64,000 nucleotides of DNA, taken from positions 91,411 through 155,410 of the forward strand of contig WYBW01000020.1 in the NCBI GenBank assembly GCA_011525685.1, in the 5' to 3' direction. Shown here piece after piece: positions 17,806-26,578 of the stretch. This stretch comes from Verrucomicrobiia bacterium. GTDB lineage: Bacteria; Verrucomicrobiota; Verrucomicrobiia; Limisphaerales; JADLHS01. Below the pieces are notes generated by a model. The model was not told the DNA's origin, did no database searches, and saw only the letters and a program-made list of their open reading frames with translations. The translations under genes and the position numbers were made by a program. How positions within the stretch are numbered: the first letter of the stretch is position 1; every line of letters starts with the position of its first letter.

Positions 17806-19803
17806 TCAGGGTTGGAGCACGGGCTTCCAGATGCTGCCGAAGCCCGGCGAGTAGTTGTAAGGCCCGCGCGGGCTGAAGTTGTAGCCGCGCAGCCGCTGGT
17901 TGAAGGCGTAGAATGAATTCCGGAAATAAAGCCAGGTGTAGGGCTGGTCTTCGTAAAGCAGCAGGTGGATGCGCCGGAAGATTTCCTCGCGGCGCGTTTC
18001 GTCCAATGACCGCAGCGCCTCCTCGAACAGGGCGTCCACCTCGGCGTTGGAATAGCTGATGTAGTTTCGTGGCGCGCCGGTTTTCCAGATGTTCTCGTTC
18101 GTGTCGGGATACGCGCCCGTGCCCCAGCCGCCCAGGAAGGCGTGAAACTTTTTCTTCAGCGTCTTTTCCTGAAACACCGTGAACTCGAGCGGGCGCACAT
18201 GGCAAAGGATGCCCAGCTCGGCCAGGTTCTGGCGCAAGAGATTACAGATCGCGACGCGCTCGGCCATGTTCACCACCAGGATGCTGAATTCAAAGCGCCG
18301 CCGCCGGCCGTCAATCAATTTGTCCCGAATGCCGTCCCCGTCGGTGTCCACCCAGCCGGCTTCGGCCAGCAGGGCTTCGGCGCGGTCCAGGTTCTGCCGA
18401 TAGGGCGGCGGTGGTTCGCGCGGCGCCCAGCGCGCCGTGGGATGGAAAATCCCGTTGCACGGCTCGTAAAGACCGTAGAGTAAAACCTTCAACATTTCCT
18501 CGTGGTCGAACGCATAAGACATCGCCTGCCGCACCCGGCGGTCGGAGAAAAATTCGGTGTCGTTGTTCCAGGCAAAGTAAAAATAAACCCACTCCAACCC
18601 GAAGGCTTTGGTGTTGTTGCGATAAAAGTCCGGGCCGTCAGTCTTGGTTTTCCATTCCTCGGGGCTGAGAATCTTCTCGTCGAGATCGCCGGCCTTGAGC
18701 GCGAGCAGCGCGACGCTGGACTCGGGAATGACGCGAAAACGGACTTCGCGAAAATACGGCGGCTCGCGCACCGGCTGGCCGCGCGGAGACATCCACGTCG
18801 CCCGGCGTTGCAGCACGATCTCGCGCCCGACCGTTCGCTGGCGCACCTCGTACGGCCCGCCGGTCACCGGCTCGCGCTCATGCTTCACGTGATGCGCGCT
18901 GTTTTGCAGCGTCGGATCGGCGGCGATGGAGTCCGCGTAGATGTGCCGGGGGATGACCGAGAAGGAGAGATTCCACGGATTGGTGGCCAGCGGTTCCTTG
19001 TGGAAAAACACCAGTGTCCGGTCGTCGTAAGCCTCCACCCATTTGAGCTTCTCGGTGCCGGACCGCTGTGCGGGCACCGGCACCTGGCTGGACATGATGA
19101 CCTTGAAGCTGAACACGACGTCATGCGCCGTGATCGGTTTGCCGTCCGACCAGACAAGGTCATCGCGCATCACGACCTTGTCGTAAAGTCCGTCCGCGCT
19201 CGAATGCCACGAAACCACCGTGTCCGACGCGGCAAACAGGTTGAAATCCCAGTCAAATGAGAACAGGCCAAATCCAATCAGCCCGGCCACATCGAACTCC
19301 ACCGTCGAACTCATCAGCAACGGATTGATGCTGCGCACGTCGGCGCCCGTGTGCCGGACGATGGCCGCGTCCCAGTCCACAGCGTTCGTGTCCGCCGGCA
19401 GCCGGCGCAGCGCGCTGAGGATGCGGGCGTTGGCCTCTGGCGAATCGTTGCGCGACTGCAGCGCCTCCGCCGGGGTGAGCGCAGGCTTTTCGCCGGCCTG
19501 CCGCTGCCGCAACAACTCGATGGCGTCCCGCACCGGTTGAGCCTTCCATTGCACCTTGGCCTCCAACTCGGCCAGTGTCGGTGGAGAGAAGGGTTGGATC
19601 AAATCACCGAGCACAAACTCGGACTTCGCCGCAACGGCAGGTGCGGGGGCCGCATCCTGGGGCGTGGAATCCTTCGGGCGGCAACCGGGAGCGGCGAGCG
19701 TCAGAGCCAGGAGCGCCACCCCGGCCAGTCCCCATCGGCCCGGGAAGCGACGACGAACGGCGCGCGTGGATTGGTCAAGGCTGCGCCGGTCCGTCATGCG
19801 CAA
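17806..19803 (-). CDS. Peptide-binding lipoprotein of the ABC importer (SBP family 5, OppA/YejA-like)
   Basis: 665 residues. The signal peptide ends in the lipobox LTLAAPGC, so the protein should be lipid-anchored. The mature part is a cluster C (family 5) solute-binding protein: SDGKPITAHDVVFSFKVIM is the family's early motif, followed by WAPREPPPPYRQNLDRAEAL and LLVEAGW-type segments (LLAEAGWVDTDGDGIRD). The size and the domain split around DKLIDGRRRRFEFSIL resemble YejA more than DppA. It captures peptides for the permeases encoded immediately downstream. Divergent to the P450 gene, with about 150 bases between the two. Two in-frame ATGs lie six bases apart at the start. Confidence 0.93.
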   Translation of the reverse strand: MRMTDRRSLDQSTRAVRRRFPGRWGLAGVALLALTLAAPGCRPKDSTPQDAAPAPAVAAKSEFVLGDLIQPFSPPTLAELEAKVQWKAQPVRDAIELLRQRQAGEKPALTPAEALQSRNDSPEANARILSALRRLPADTNAVDWDAAIVRHTGADVRSINPLLMSSTVEFDVAGLIGFGLFSFDWDFNLFAASDTVVSWHSSADGLYDKVVMRDDLVWSDGKPITAHDVVFSFKVIMSSQVPVPAQRSGTEKLKWVEAYDDRTLVFFHKEPLATNPWNLSFSVIPRHIYADSIAADPTLQNSAHHVKHEREPVTGGPYEVRQRTVGREIVLQRRATWMSPRGQPVREPPYFREVRFRVIPESSVALLALKAGDLDEKILSPEEWKTKTDGPDFYRNNTKAFGLEWVYFYFAWNNDTEFFSDRRVRQAMSYAFDHEEMLKVLLYGLYEPCNGIFHPTARWAPREPPPPYRQNLDRAEALLAEAGWVDTDGDGIRDKLIDGRRRRFEFSILVVNMAERVAICNLLRQNLAELGILCHVRPLEFTVFQEKTLKKKFHAFLGGWGTGAYPDTNENIWKTGAPRNYISYSNAEVDALFEEALRSLDETRREEIFRRIHLLLYEDQPYTWLYFRNSFYAFNQRLRGYNFSPRGPYNYSPGFGSIWKPVLQP

Positions 19804-19949
19804 GAAGGGGTGACACGGCCAATATCATGCGGGTGAAGTTAGTTTTCGCGCCCCGACCCAAGCAAGCCAAATGGCACGGCCTGACAGCCTGTGTGCATCC
19901 TTGCCGGATGGGCTTGATGACCGCGGGCCATTTGCAGAAACTCGGCGGC

Positions 19950-21101
19950 ATGGCCGATGACTCGAATCTGCGCGATCCCTTCCGCGACGCCCGCCGGAAG
20001 GACGGCGTCCTGCAATGCCCCTTTCAGGGCGAATCCATACCCATGCTCCTGCGCCACGCCGACGTGCGGGAGGCGGCGAAGGATTGGAAGACTTACAGCT
20101 CGGACGCGCCTTTCCGGGTGCCGATTCCCTCCGAGGAGGAGGTGCGGACGATGCGCCAGTTGCCCATTGAAACCAATCCGCCCGAGCACACCGAATATCG
20201 GGCCATCGTCGAGCCGTTCTTTCAACGCGCCAAGCAGCCGGACGTGATCGCGAAGGTGGCGGCATTGATCAGCGACATGCTCTCCCAGGCGCTCCACCGG
20301 GAGTCCATCGAGATCGTGAGCGAGTTCGCGTTGCCGGTACAATCGCGCGCGCTGACCTACCTGTTGAACGTGCCGGAGTCCGAGGCGGACACCTGGATCG
20401 GCTGGGGCATCCACGTCTTCAAGGTCACCGGCGGCGAGTTCAAGAAGGGCATCGTGCTCGAAGACTATCTGCACGCACAGTTCGACCGCGCCGAGGCCCA
20501 CCCGGGGGAGGATTTGTTCAGCGCGCTGACGCGGGCCACGTATCGCGGACGCCGGCTCACGCGCGAGGAGATGATGGGGTTTGGCAACCTCGTCTTCGCC
20601 GGCGGACGCGACACAATCATCCACAGCATCTCGTCCATCATCGCCCACCTGGGCCGGAACCCTGCCGACCTGGACTATCTGCGCGAGGATCCCCGGAGAA
20701 TCGTCCTCGCGGGCGAGGAATTCTTCCGCGTCTTCATGCCCTTGACCCACATTGGCCGCGTGTGCCCGGTGGACACCAACGTTCACGGCGTGCCGGTGAA
20801 AGCGGGCGGACGGGTGTCGCTGGCCTGGGCCTCGGCAAACTTCGATGAGACGGTGTTCGAGGCATCGGAACAAATCCGTCTGGGTCGGAAACCAAATCCG
20901 CATCTTTCTTTCGGCTTCGGGGCGCATCTGTGCCTCGGCGCGGCGCACGCACGGCTGATCGTGCGCAGCCTGCTGGAGACCCTGACCGAACGCGTCGCGG
21001 AAATCAAAGTGCTGGAGGCCCGGGAGCACATCGAGCACGAGGCCCGCTACGAGCGTTGGAATGGTTATGACTCACTGACGGTGGCCTTCAAGCCGCGCTG
21101 A
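19950..21101 (+). CDS. Cytochrome P450
   Basis: About 383 residues from the ATG at 19950; in-frame ATGs at 19827 and 19908 are alternatives and no ribosome binding site decides between them. Diagnostic motifs are present: the heme-binding loop FGFGAHLCLG with the axial cysteine near residue 328; the I-helix AGGRDT near 217, which activates oxygen; ExxR in EEFFRVF near 257; and the ETNPPEHTEYR region that ends the B-C segment in bacterial class I P450s. It should be a soluble monooxygenase needing ferredoxin and reductase partners, none of which is nearby. The substrate is unknown. It is transcribed away from the peptide importer. Confidence 0.96.
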   Translation: MADDSNLRDPFRDARRKDGVLQCPFQGESIPMLLRHADVREAAKDWKTYSSDAPFRVPIPSEEEVRTMRQLPIETNPPEHTEYRAIVEPFFQRAKQPDVIAKVAALISDMLSQALHRESIEIVSEFALPVQSRALTYLLNVPESEADTWIGWGIHVFKVTGGEFKKGIVLEDYLHAQFDRAEAHPGEDLFSALTRATYRGRRLTREEMMGFGNLVFAGGRDTIIHSISSIIAHLGRNPADLDYLREDPRRIVLAGEEFFRVFMPLTHIGRVCPVDTNVHGVPVKAGGRVSLAWASANFDETVFEASEQIRLGRKPNPHLSFGFGAHLCLGAAHARLIVRSLLETLTERVAEIKVLEAREHIEHEARYERWNGYDSLTVAFKPR

Positions 21102-21244
21102 GACACCGCGCCCGGAAGTGGCGGTCAGTTGGACACAGGCTTCGTGCATGGTTGACGACCAAGCGCCTCCGGCGCCTCGCGATCTTACTCGCGAAAAATC
21201 CATGTCCATCCCTGTCTATCCGTGGTTAAATCTTCTCGCACGAT

Positions 21245-22819
21245 ATGGAATACGAAGCGGTCATCGGTCTGGAAACTCACGTCCAGCTCAAGACGAAATC
21301 CAAGATGTGGTGCGGCTGCGCGAATGCCTTCGGCGCGGAGCCGAACACGAATGTCTGCCCTGTCTGTCTCGGCCTGCCCGGCGTGTTGCCGGTGCCGAAC
21401 GAGGAGGCATTGCGGCTGACGGTGCTGACCGGTTACCTCCTCAACTGCGAGATTCCGCGCTTCGCCAAGTTCGACCGGAAGAGTTATTTCTACCCGGACA
21501 TGCCGAAGAATTACCAGATCACCCAATACGACAAGCCGTCCACCGCGAATGGCTACGTGGAGTTTGAGTTTAGTGGGACAGGCGTCTCGCCTGTTCAGAG
21601 CGGAGCAGGCATCCCGTCGGAAAACAGGCGGGACGCCCATTCCACTATTGCCAGAGTCCGCATCACCCGCGCGCACCTGGAGGAAGATGTCGGCAAGAGT
21701 TTTCATTTCGACCGGAACAGCGGCGTGGATTTTAATCGCGCCGGCGTGCCGCTCATGGAGATCGTTTCCGAGCCGGACATCACCAGCGCGGACATGGCTT
21801 ACGAATACCTGAACGCGCTCAAGGAAATCCTTGTGCAGGGCGGCGTGAGCGATTGCGACATGGAAAAGGGCATGGTGCGATGCGACGTAAATGTGAGCGT
21901 GCGGCCCGTCGGCACCAAGGAACTCGGCGCGAAGATCGAGATCAAAAACATGAACAGTTTTTCCGGCGTGCGCCGCGCCCTCGAATACGAAATCCCGCGT
22001 CAGATCGAAGTGCTCAAAAGTGGCGGCACACTGGTTCAATCCACGCGCCGCTGGGACGAGGTGACCGGAATCACGGAGGAAATGCGCACGAAGGAACACG
22101 CGCACGATTATCGCTACTTCCCCGACCCGGACTTGATGCCTCTGGCACCGGGCGAGGAATGGCTGGCTGAAGTGAAGTTGCGCGTCGTCGAGTTGCCCCT
22201 GGCGCGGAAGCAGCGCTTCATGCGGGACTACCAGTTGCCCGCCAGCGACGCCGAGACATTCAAGAGCGATTTGCCACTGGGCAATTACTTTGAAGGCATT
22301 GCCCAACAGGCGAAGAATCCCAAGGCTGTTGCCAACTGGGTGATCAACAATCTCCGCGCCAAGGTGGCGGAGGCCAATGAGCGTAGGACAGGCGTCGCGC
22401 CTGTCTCCCTTCAAGAGGATCATGCGGAAAAGTCAGATACAGGCGCGACGCCTGTCCTACACGTGACGCTAACCGACCTGAAATTCAAACCCGCCGCGCT
22501 GCTTGAACTCGTCAGCCTCGTCGAGAACAAAACGATCAACAGTTCCGCCGCGCAGCAGGTCTTCTCCGAAATGTTCGACACCGGCAAGTCCCCCGCCGCC
22601 ATCGTTCAGGAGAAAGGCCTGGCCCAGGTCAGCGACACTGGCGCGATTGAAAGATTCTGCGACGAGGTCATCGCCGCACATCCCGGCCCGGCGAACGATT
22701 TCAAATCCGGCAAAACCGCCGCGCTGAATTTCCTCAAGGGCCAGGTGATGAAATTGAGCAAGGGCAAGGCGAACCCGGCGCTCGTCGGCGAAATTCTGGA
22801 GCGAAAGTTGAGAAACTAG
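21245..22819 (+). CDS. gatB: Aspartyl/glutamyl-tRNA amidotransferase subunit B with two repeat-derived inserts
   Basis: GatB phosphorylates and amidates Glu-tRNA(Gln) or Asp-tRNA(Asn) with GatA and GatC. Family hallmarks are intact: YEAVIGLETHVQL at the start, PNTNVCPVCLGLPGVLPVPN, KSYFYPDMPKNYQITQYDKP, LEEDVGKSFHF, NRAGVPLMEIVSEPDI, CDVNVSVRP, KNMNSFSGVRRALEYEI and DYRYFPDPDL. The C-terminal YqeY-like domain ends LNFLKGQVMKLSKGKANPAL. At 524 residues it is about 50 longer than usual. The excess matches two in-frame palindromic repeats, at about residues 110-135 (GTGVSPVQ...NRRDAHST) and 379-406 (RRTGVAPVS...DTGATPVLH). The first lies in a hairpin after FEF, the second between the cradle and tail domains, so both are surface positions. 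Its 3' end is duplicated at 23770-23883. Confidence 0.97.
   Translation: MEYEAVIGLETHVQLKTKSKMWCGCANAFGAEPNTNVCPVCLGLPGVLPVPNEEALRLTVLTGYLLNCEIPRFAKFDRKSYFYPDMPKNYQITQYDKPSTANGYVEFEFSGTGVSPVQSGAGIPSENRRDAHSTIARVRITRAHLEEDVGKSFHFDRNSGVDFNRAGVPLMEIVSEPDITSADMAYEYLNALKEILVQGGVSDCDMEKGMVRCDVNVSVRPVGTKELGAKIEIKNMNSFSGVRRALEYEIPRQIEVLKSGGTLVQSTRRWDEVTGITEEMRTKEHAHDYRYFPDPDLMPLAPGEEWLAEVKLRVVELPLARKQRFMRDYQLPASDAETFKSDLPLGNYFEGIAQQAKNPKAVANWVINNLRAKVAEANERRTGVAPVSLQEDHAEKSDTGATPVLHVTLTDLKFKPAALLELVSLVENKTINSSAAQQVFSEMFDTGKSPAAIVQEKGLAQVSDTGAIERFCDEVIAAHPGPANDFKSGKTAALNFLKGQVMKLSKGKANPALVGEILERKLRN
21573..21645. repeat. Family A palindromic repeat inserted in frame in gatB (first)
   Basis: Arms 21573-21595 and 21623-21645 pair at 19 of 23 positions. 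The element begins GTGGGACAGGCGTCTCGCCT. It adds about 25 codons without breaking the frame; conserved GatB sequence resumes with RVRITRAHLEED. It is more diverged than the second insert, so it is probably older. Confidence 0.9.
22383..22460. repeat. Family A palindromic repeat inserted in frame in gatB (second)
   Basis: A 78-bp element with a perfect 22-bp inverted arm (22383-22404 against 22439-22460, core GGCGTCGCGCC). It codes for TGVAPVS on entry and TGATPVLH on exit. The perfect arms suggest a recent insertion or active maintenance of the palindrome. Confidence 0.93.
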
Positions 22820-22828
22820 AGTGATCAA

Positions 22829-23386
22829 ATGTCCGCTGAAAAAACCAATCTTACTCGAGACGAGATGCTTGCGGCATTTCAAGCGATGTCCGCTGAACTG
22901 GGGCGCCGAAATGTCAAAGGAGAGCTTTGCCTGCTCGGTGGCGCAGCGATGGTCCTGGCGTATGCCGCGCGGCTCTCCACCAAGGACGTGGACGCCATCT
23001 TCGAACCGACCCGCGTGATCCGCGAGGTAGCCCGGCAGGTAGGCGAGGCTCAGGGCTTTGCCGCAAATTGGCTCAACGACGCCGCCAAAGGTTATGCTTC
23101 AACGCGGCATCAAGCAATCGCGGGAAATCTTCCTCAGTTTCCGAATCTTCGCTTGGTGATGCCGACGCCGGAATATTTGCTCGCGATGAAATGCATGGCC
23201 TCTCGCATCGGCGCGGTGGAAGGGGATGCAGACGATGTCAATGACGTCATTTTCCTGATCCGCCATCTCGGCCTGAAGAGCGCGCAAGCCGTCATGGAGG
23301 TGGTGTCCGCCTATTATCCGGCCAGTCGCGTTCCCGTCAAAGCGCAGTATCTTGTCGAAGGCTTGTTTGCGGAAGGAAAGATATGA
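22829..23386 (+). CDS. Nucleotidyltransferase-fold protein (DUF6036-like), first gene of an inserted pair
   Basis: 185 residues, nine bases after the gatB stop. ELCLLGGAAMVLAYAARLST followed by KDVDAIFEP is the G-G-x-A and D-x-D signature of the minimal nucleotidyltransferase fold found in MNT-type and AbiEii-type toxin-antitoxin proteins. The rest (MPTPEYLLAMKCMASRIG, DADDVNDVIFLIRHL) is the helical C-terminal part of the DUF6036-like group, with the frequent LLAMK and DxxD motifs. It overlaps the next gene by ATGA, so the two are translationally coupled. It lies in a 1,064-bp interval bounded by two copies of the gatB 3' end. It could be a toxin, an antitoxin that modifies its partner, or a housekeeping transferase; context favours a mobile toxin-antitoxin-like role. 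Confidence 0.75.
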   Translation: MSAEKTNLTRDEMLAAFQAMSAELGRRNVKGELCLLGGAAMVLAYAARLSTKDVDAIFEPTRVIREVARQVGEAQGFAANWLNDAAKGYASTRHQAIAGNLPQFPNLRLVMPTPEYLLAMKCMASRIGAVEGDADDVNDVIFLIRHLGLKSAQAVMEVVSAYYPASRVPVKAQYLVEGLFAEGKI

Positions 23387-23763
23387 TTCCGAAAACCCTG
23401 GCTGAAGTTGCGGAACTCGCCGCCCGCGGCGAGTCCTTCGACCTTTGTCTGCGCAATTTCCTGGACGGCTTTTACGCCAATCCCTCCGCCGAAGCCTTCC
23501 GAACCGAGCCACTCAAGCTGGGAGGGCGCGTGCCGCGACACGGTGACATTGAAGACGCGTATCTCGCAGCAACGGCGGAATGGCTGGCATCACGATATGA
23601 TTTGCCGCTGCCAGCTTGGGCTCTTGCGCCCTGGCGTTCGTTGCATCGCCCATGGTTCGCCTCAACGCTGTCAGCGCTCAGGGCGGTCTTGCTCCACGAA
23701 AGTCCGGCCCCGTTTAGGGCGCGTAATCTGTTTGTCAGTGAGAACGCACTAAGCCGGGCGTAA
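23383..23763 (+). CDS. Partner protein of the nucleotidyltransferase (unknown, putative toxin-antitoxin component)
   Basis: 126 residues beginning at an ATG that overlaps the previous stop by four bases. No enzymatic motif is visible. LRNFLDGFYANPSAEAF, then LAATAEWLASRYDLPLPAW, RPWFASTLSALRAVLLHESP and the end FRARNLFVSENALSRA form a pattern I associate with small proteins encoded next to DUF6036-like nucleotidyltransferases, but I know no tested function. The coupling and the shared insertion boundaries show that it travels with its neighbour. The stop TAA at 23761-23763 is seven bases before the duplicated gatB tail. Confidence 0.7.
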   Translation: MIPKTLAEVAELAARGESFDLCLRNFLDGFYANPSAEAFRTEPLKLGGRVPRHGDIEDAYLAATAEWLASRYDLPLPAWALAPWRSLHRPWFASTLSALRAVLLHESPAPFRARNLFVSENALSRA

Positions 23764-23769
23764 TGCCAA

Positions 23770-23883
23770 TCAGGCAACGCCTCGGCGCTGAATTTCCTCG
23801 AAGGCCAGGTGATGAAGTTGAGCAAGGGCAAGGCGAACCCGGCGCTCGTCGGCGAAATTCTGGAGCGGAGGTTGAAGGCTTAA
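23770..23883 (+). pseudogene. gatB: Duplicated 3' end of gatB
   Basis: Reads SGNASALNFLEGQVMKLSKG, then KANPALVGEILERRLKA and a TAA stop, in the same frame and order as the end of the complete gatB. Between 22721-22810 and 23785-23874 there are only five differences in 90 bases; weaker similarity extends about 15 bases further upstream. The exact offset is 1,064 bp. It has no start codon or upstream gatB sequence, so it is a remnant. It ends in RRLKA where the complete gene ends in RKLRN. Confidence 0.93.
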
Positions 23884-23904
23884 GCTTCGGTCGGCGGTTG
23901 AGCG

Positions 23905-25188
23905 TTATAGCAAGATCCGTTTCTTCGCCGGATCGAATCGGGCAACCTTGTTCTTGAGGAATCCCATCATCGCCATGCACATGGCCGCTTGGACGTAGAG
24001 GCCGAACTCAACGTCGCTCACTGGTCTGGCGCGAGTGCGGACACATTCGAGGAAGTTCTTCCAGTGCTCCAGCGTGCTGTTGGGAATGCTACCCGGGATT
24101 TCGGTCGGTTCGCCTTTGAGCGGGTGAAGCTTGATGTTGCGGAAGCCGGCGCCGAAATCCGTTCCTTCCAGCACGATTGTGCCGCTTTCGCCGCGAATCA
24201 CAGGATCGCTGTTGTAGGCGTTGGTCAAGGTGCAGACCAGGTTGATGGAGACGCGCTCGGGATAATCCATGACCATGTTGAACGTGTCCGGCACTTCACG
24301 GCCGTAATCGTCGTATTTGAAAATGCCGCCCGTGCCCACGGCCAGCGACGGGAATTTCAGGCCCAGCGCGCTGATGAACGGCGTAAGAACGTGCGGGAAC
24401 AAATCGGTGGAAGGTCCGCCCGCGTAATCAAGGAAGCTGCGCCAACTGAAAAAGCGTTCGACGCTGAAGGGCTTTTTCGGCGCGTCGCCGAGGAACGCCT
24501 GCCAGTCGAGGTCCGGACCGGGCCTGGCGTTGCGGTCCGGGATGGGCATGCGCTCGCCCCAGTCGCCGTTGCGATAGTAACCCGCGGCCACATGCTGGAC
24601 GCGGCCAATCGCGCCCTGCTGAATCAGTTCCTTCACCTTCAGCCATGCGCTGCTGGAGTTGGCCTGGTTGCCGATCTGAACCACGCGGCCCAGCTTGCGC
24701 GTCTCCTCGAAAAACTTTTTGCTCAACTCGAACTGACTCCAGTGGCCCATCGGCTTCTCGCAATAGACGTCCTTGCCCGCCCGGATGGCATCCATCGCCT
24801 GCGGAACGTGCAAACGATCCGGCGTGGCGATGCAGACGACGTCCACTTCCTTGTCGGCCAGAAGTTCCCGGTGATCTTTGTAGGCCTTGGCCTGATAACC
24901 TTCGGCGGCGTTGCGCAAACGCGGTCCGTAAGCGTCGCAGACGGCGACGATGCGCAACGGCGCGTCTTGCGTGGTCAGCGCGTGAATCAGTTGCAGGTGA
25001 CCGCTGCCGCGTCCGCCACAGCCAATGAAGCCGATGCCGATCCTGTCATTCGCCCCAAGGACGTTTTGCCGGGAAATGAGAGCCGCGGAGGCCGCCCCGA
25101 GCACCACCGCCGATTTGGAGGTGGAGCGGATGAATTCGCGGCGTGTCATGGCAGGCCGAGTGGAGGCAGATTGAAGGGCCGTTTTCAT
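23905..25188 (-). CDS. Tat-exported Gfo/Idh/MocA family oxidoreductase
   Basis: 427 residues. The Tat signal is MTRREFIRSTSKSAVVLGAA; an internal ATG at 25149 directly precedes TRREF and is an alternative start. The Rossmann fold then starts with RIGIGFIGCGGRGSGH (GxGGxG for NAD(P)), followed by DVVCIATPDRLHVPQAMDAI and the EKPMGH motif with the family's catalytic-region lysine. The substrate domain has AGYYRNGDWGERMPIPDRN and ends GLYVQAAMCMAMMGFLKNK. It is of the same broad type as the partial protein at the window start. It probably oxidises or reduces a sugar derivative in the periplasm with tightly bound cofactor. Confidence 0.93.
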   Translation of the reverse strand: MKTALQSASTRPAMTRREFIRSTSKSAVVLGAASAALISRQNVLGANDRIGIGFIGCGGRGSGHLQLIHALTTQDAPLRIVAVCDAYGPRLRNAAEGYQAKAYKDHRELLADKEVDVVCIATPDRLHVPQAMDAIRAGKDVYCEKPMGHWSQFELSKKFFEETRKLGRVVQIGNQANSSSAWLKVKELIQQGAIGRVQHVAAGYYRNGDWGERMPIPDRNARPGPDLDWQAFLGDAPKKPFSVERFFSWRSFLDYAGGPSTDLFPHVLTPFISALGLKFPSLAVGTGGIFKYDDYGREVPDTFNMVMDYPERVSINLVCTLTNAYNSDPVIRGESGTIVLEGTDFGAGFRNIKLHPLKGEPTEIPGSIPNSTLEHWKNFLECVRTRARPVSDVEFGLYVQAAMCMAMMGFLKNKVARFDPAKKRILL

Positions 25189-25795
25189 GTGATCGAAGTT
25201 GAATTTCCCACAATCAGAACAATTGTCCCAAGAACCCCTGGGGCACCGTTGAACTTCTTATGAGGCGAACTCCTCCACGGGTCAAGTGCGGAGAGTCGTG
25301 ATCGAAACCAGCGGTCCACCCAACATGACGGGCTCGGTTTTCAAGACAAAGTGCTGTTCCTCACCCTTTCCCTCTTCCGCTGGGAGAGGGGACGGCAATC
25401 GTGCGCTCTGATTGCTCGTGAGTCTCCGGTGCTGTTCCCATTTTCCGCCTTCGCCAATGCCTGCGGATGATTCTCCCTCTCCCGGCGGGAGAGGGCGGGG
25501 TGAGGGAGAATCTTCCGGCAATTCGCGGTGTCTCGGAATCGAAATGCTCTTACAAACGGCAAACCCGTGGAGCCCGGGTTGATTTTCTTCAACCACTTGT
25601 CGCAATTTCAGTGCATGAAGCACCGCAACCGACGCGGATTCGGTTGCGAAAGTGGGGTCAGGAAATTCGGTGAACACACGCTGGGCGAGGCGCGGCTTCA
25701 GGTGGATCGTTCGACTATTTCTCGGCCGCGTGATCGGGACCGGGAATTCGTACTCGCGGCGGCAGGGCTTCCCGTGGCAGTCTGCGAACGCTGCC
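25189..25795. other. Intergenic region with a family C repeat
   Basis: About 600 bases between divergent genes. It contains the family C repeat at 25356-25511. An open frame from the GTG at 25652 joins the methyltransferase gene, but its first 48 residues look unconserved, so I treat them as untranslated. Confidence 0.5.
25356..25511. repeat. Palindromic repeat, family C, second copy
   Basis: Begins GTTCCTCACCCTTTCCCTCT, with inner hairpin TTCCGCTGGGAGAGG, and ends with CCCTCTCCCGGCGGGAGAGG and GGTGAGGGAGAAT. The order is inverted relative to the copy at 16610-16750. Confidence 0.85.
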
Positions 25796-26578
25796 ATGGC
25801 GCTGACGACAAATGCCCTCCGGCGATATGCCGAGGTCCGCGACTTCGTTCCGCGGCCCGTACGGCGCTTCCTCAATCTGGCGTGGTGTCTGGCGGGTTAT
25901 GCCAACATTCTCACCACCCGGTTTCCACTGCGAACGCGATGGCGGCTGATCCGCAGCTTTCTCCGCGTGGACTCGAACGTCGCCAGAGCTCACCAGCCAG
26001 CCGAGATGGCGGAGATCGTGCGCTGGCTGGCGAGCCGAAAACCCGGCGGCGAGTTGTTCGTCGAAGCCGGCTGTTGGAAAGGCGGCAGTTCCTGCAAGTT
26101 CTCCCACTTGTGCGAGGTGATGGGTTACAAGTTGATCATCTACGATTCGTTCGCCGGTGTGGAGGCCGTGGAGGAGTCTGCCGAAATGGACTTTTCGAGG
26201 ATGTATGCGAGCACCCGCCAGGAGGTGGCCGAGAACCTGCGCCGGTATGGTGTCGCCGCCAGGTGCGAGTTGATCCCCGGATGGTTTTCGGAAACCATCG
26301 CGCGCGGCGCGCCGGCGACCGTGGCGGTGGCGTATATTGACTGCGACCTGGCCAAGGGCACCTACGAGGTGCTGAGCGGCATCATCGGGAAACTGTCGCC
26401 CGACGGAATCGTTTTCACTCAGGACTATCACATTCCCGTTGTGAAGAATCTTCTTCATGATCCCAACACGTGGCAATCGCTGGGCGTTGACCCGCCGTTC
26501 ATCCAGCCGCTCTGCTTCAACCTCGCCGCCCTGACCTTTGCCCCGCCTGGGGCGCCGGCGAAACCAACCCCGTCATGA
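25796..26578 (+). CDS. TylF/macrocin O-methyltransferase-like SAM-dependent methyltransferase
   Basis: 260 residues from the ATG at 25796. The SAM-binding core is ELFVEAGCWKGGSSCKFSHL (motif I, with G-x-W-x-G), followed by KLIIYDSFAGVEAV (motif II of the TylF group) and AVAYIDCDLAKGTYEVL, which holds the acidic metal/SAM contacts, then GIVFTQDYHIP. TylF-like enzymes methylate hydroxyls of sugars or polyketide glycosides. Its stop overlaps the next start by ATGA at 26575-26578, so the two proteins are co-produced. The pair may act on the same extracellular glycan or metabolite, but that is inference. Confidence 0.82.
   Translation: MALTTNALRRYAEVRDFVPRPVRRFLNLAWCLAGYANILTTRFPLRTRWRLIRSFLRVDSNVARAHQPAEMAEIVRWLASRKPGGELFVEAGCWKGGSSCKFSHLCEVMGYKLIIYDSFAGVEAVEESAEMDFSRMYASTRQEVAENLRRYGVAARCELIPGWFSETIARGAPATVAVAYIDCDLAKGTYEVLSGIIGKLSPDGIVFTQDYHIPVVKNLLHDPNTWQSLGVDPPFIQPLCFNLAALTFAPPGAPAKPTPS

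Noticed and set aside
19575..19826. Extension of the P450 frame into the divergent lipoprotein gene
   Set aside because: It overlaps the signal peptide coding region of the peptide-binding protein and is Arg/Pro-rich; P450 similarity begins after 19950.
25652..25795. Longer methyltransferase with a GTG start at 25652
   Set aside because: The added 48 residues are Arg-rich and look unrelated to the family; the ATG at 25796 gives a normal TylF-like length.
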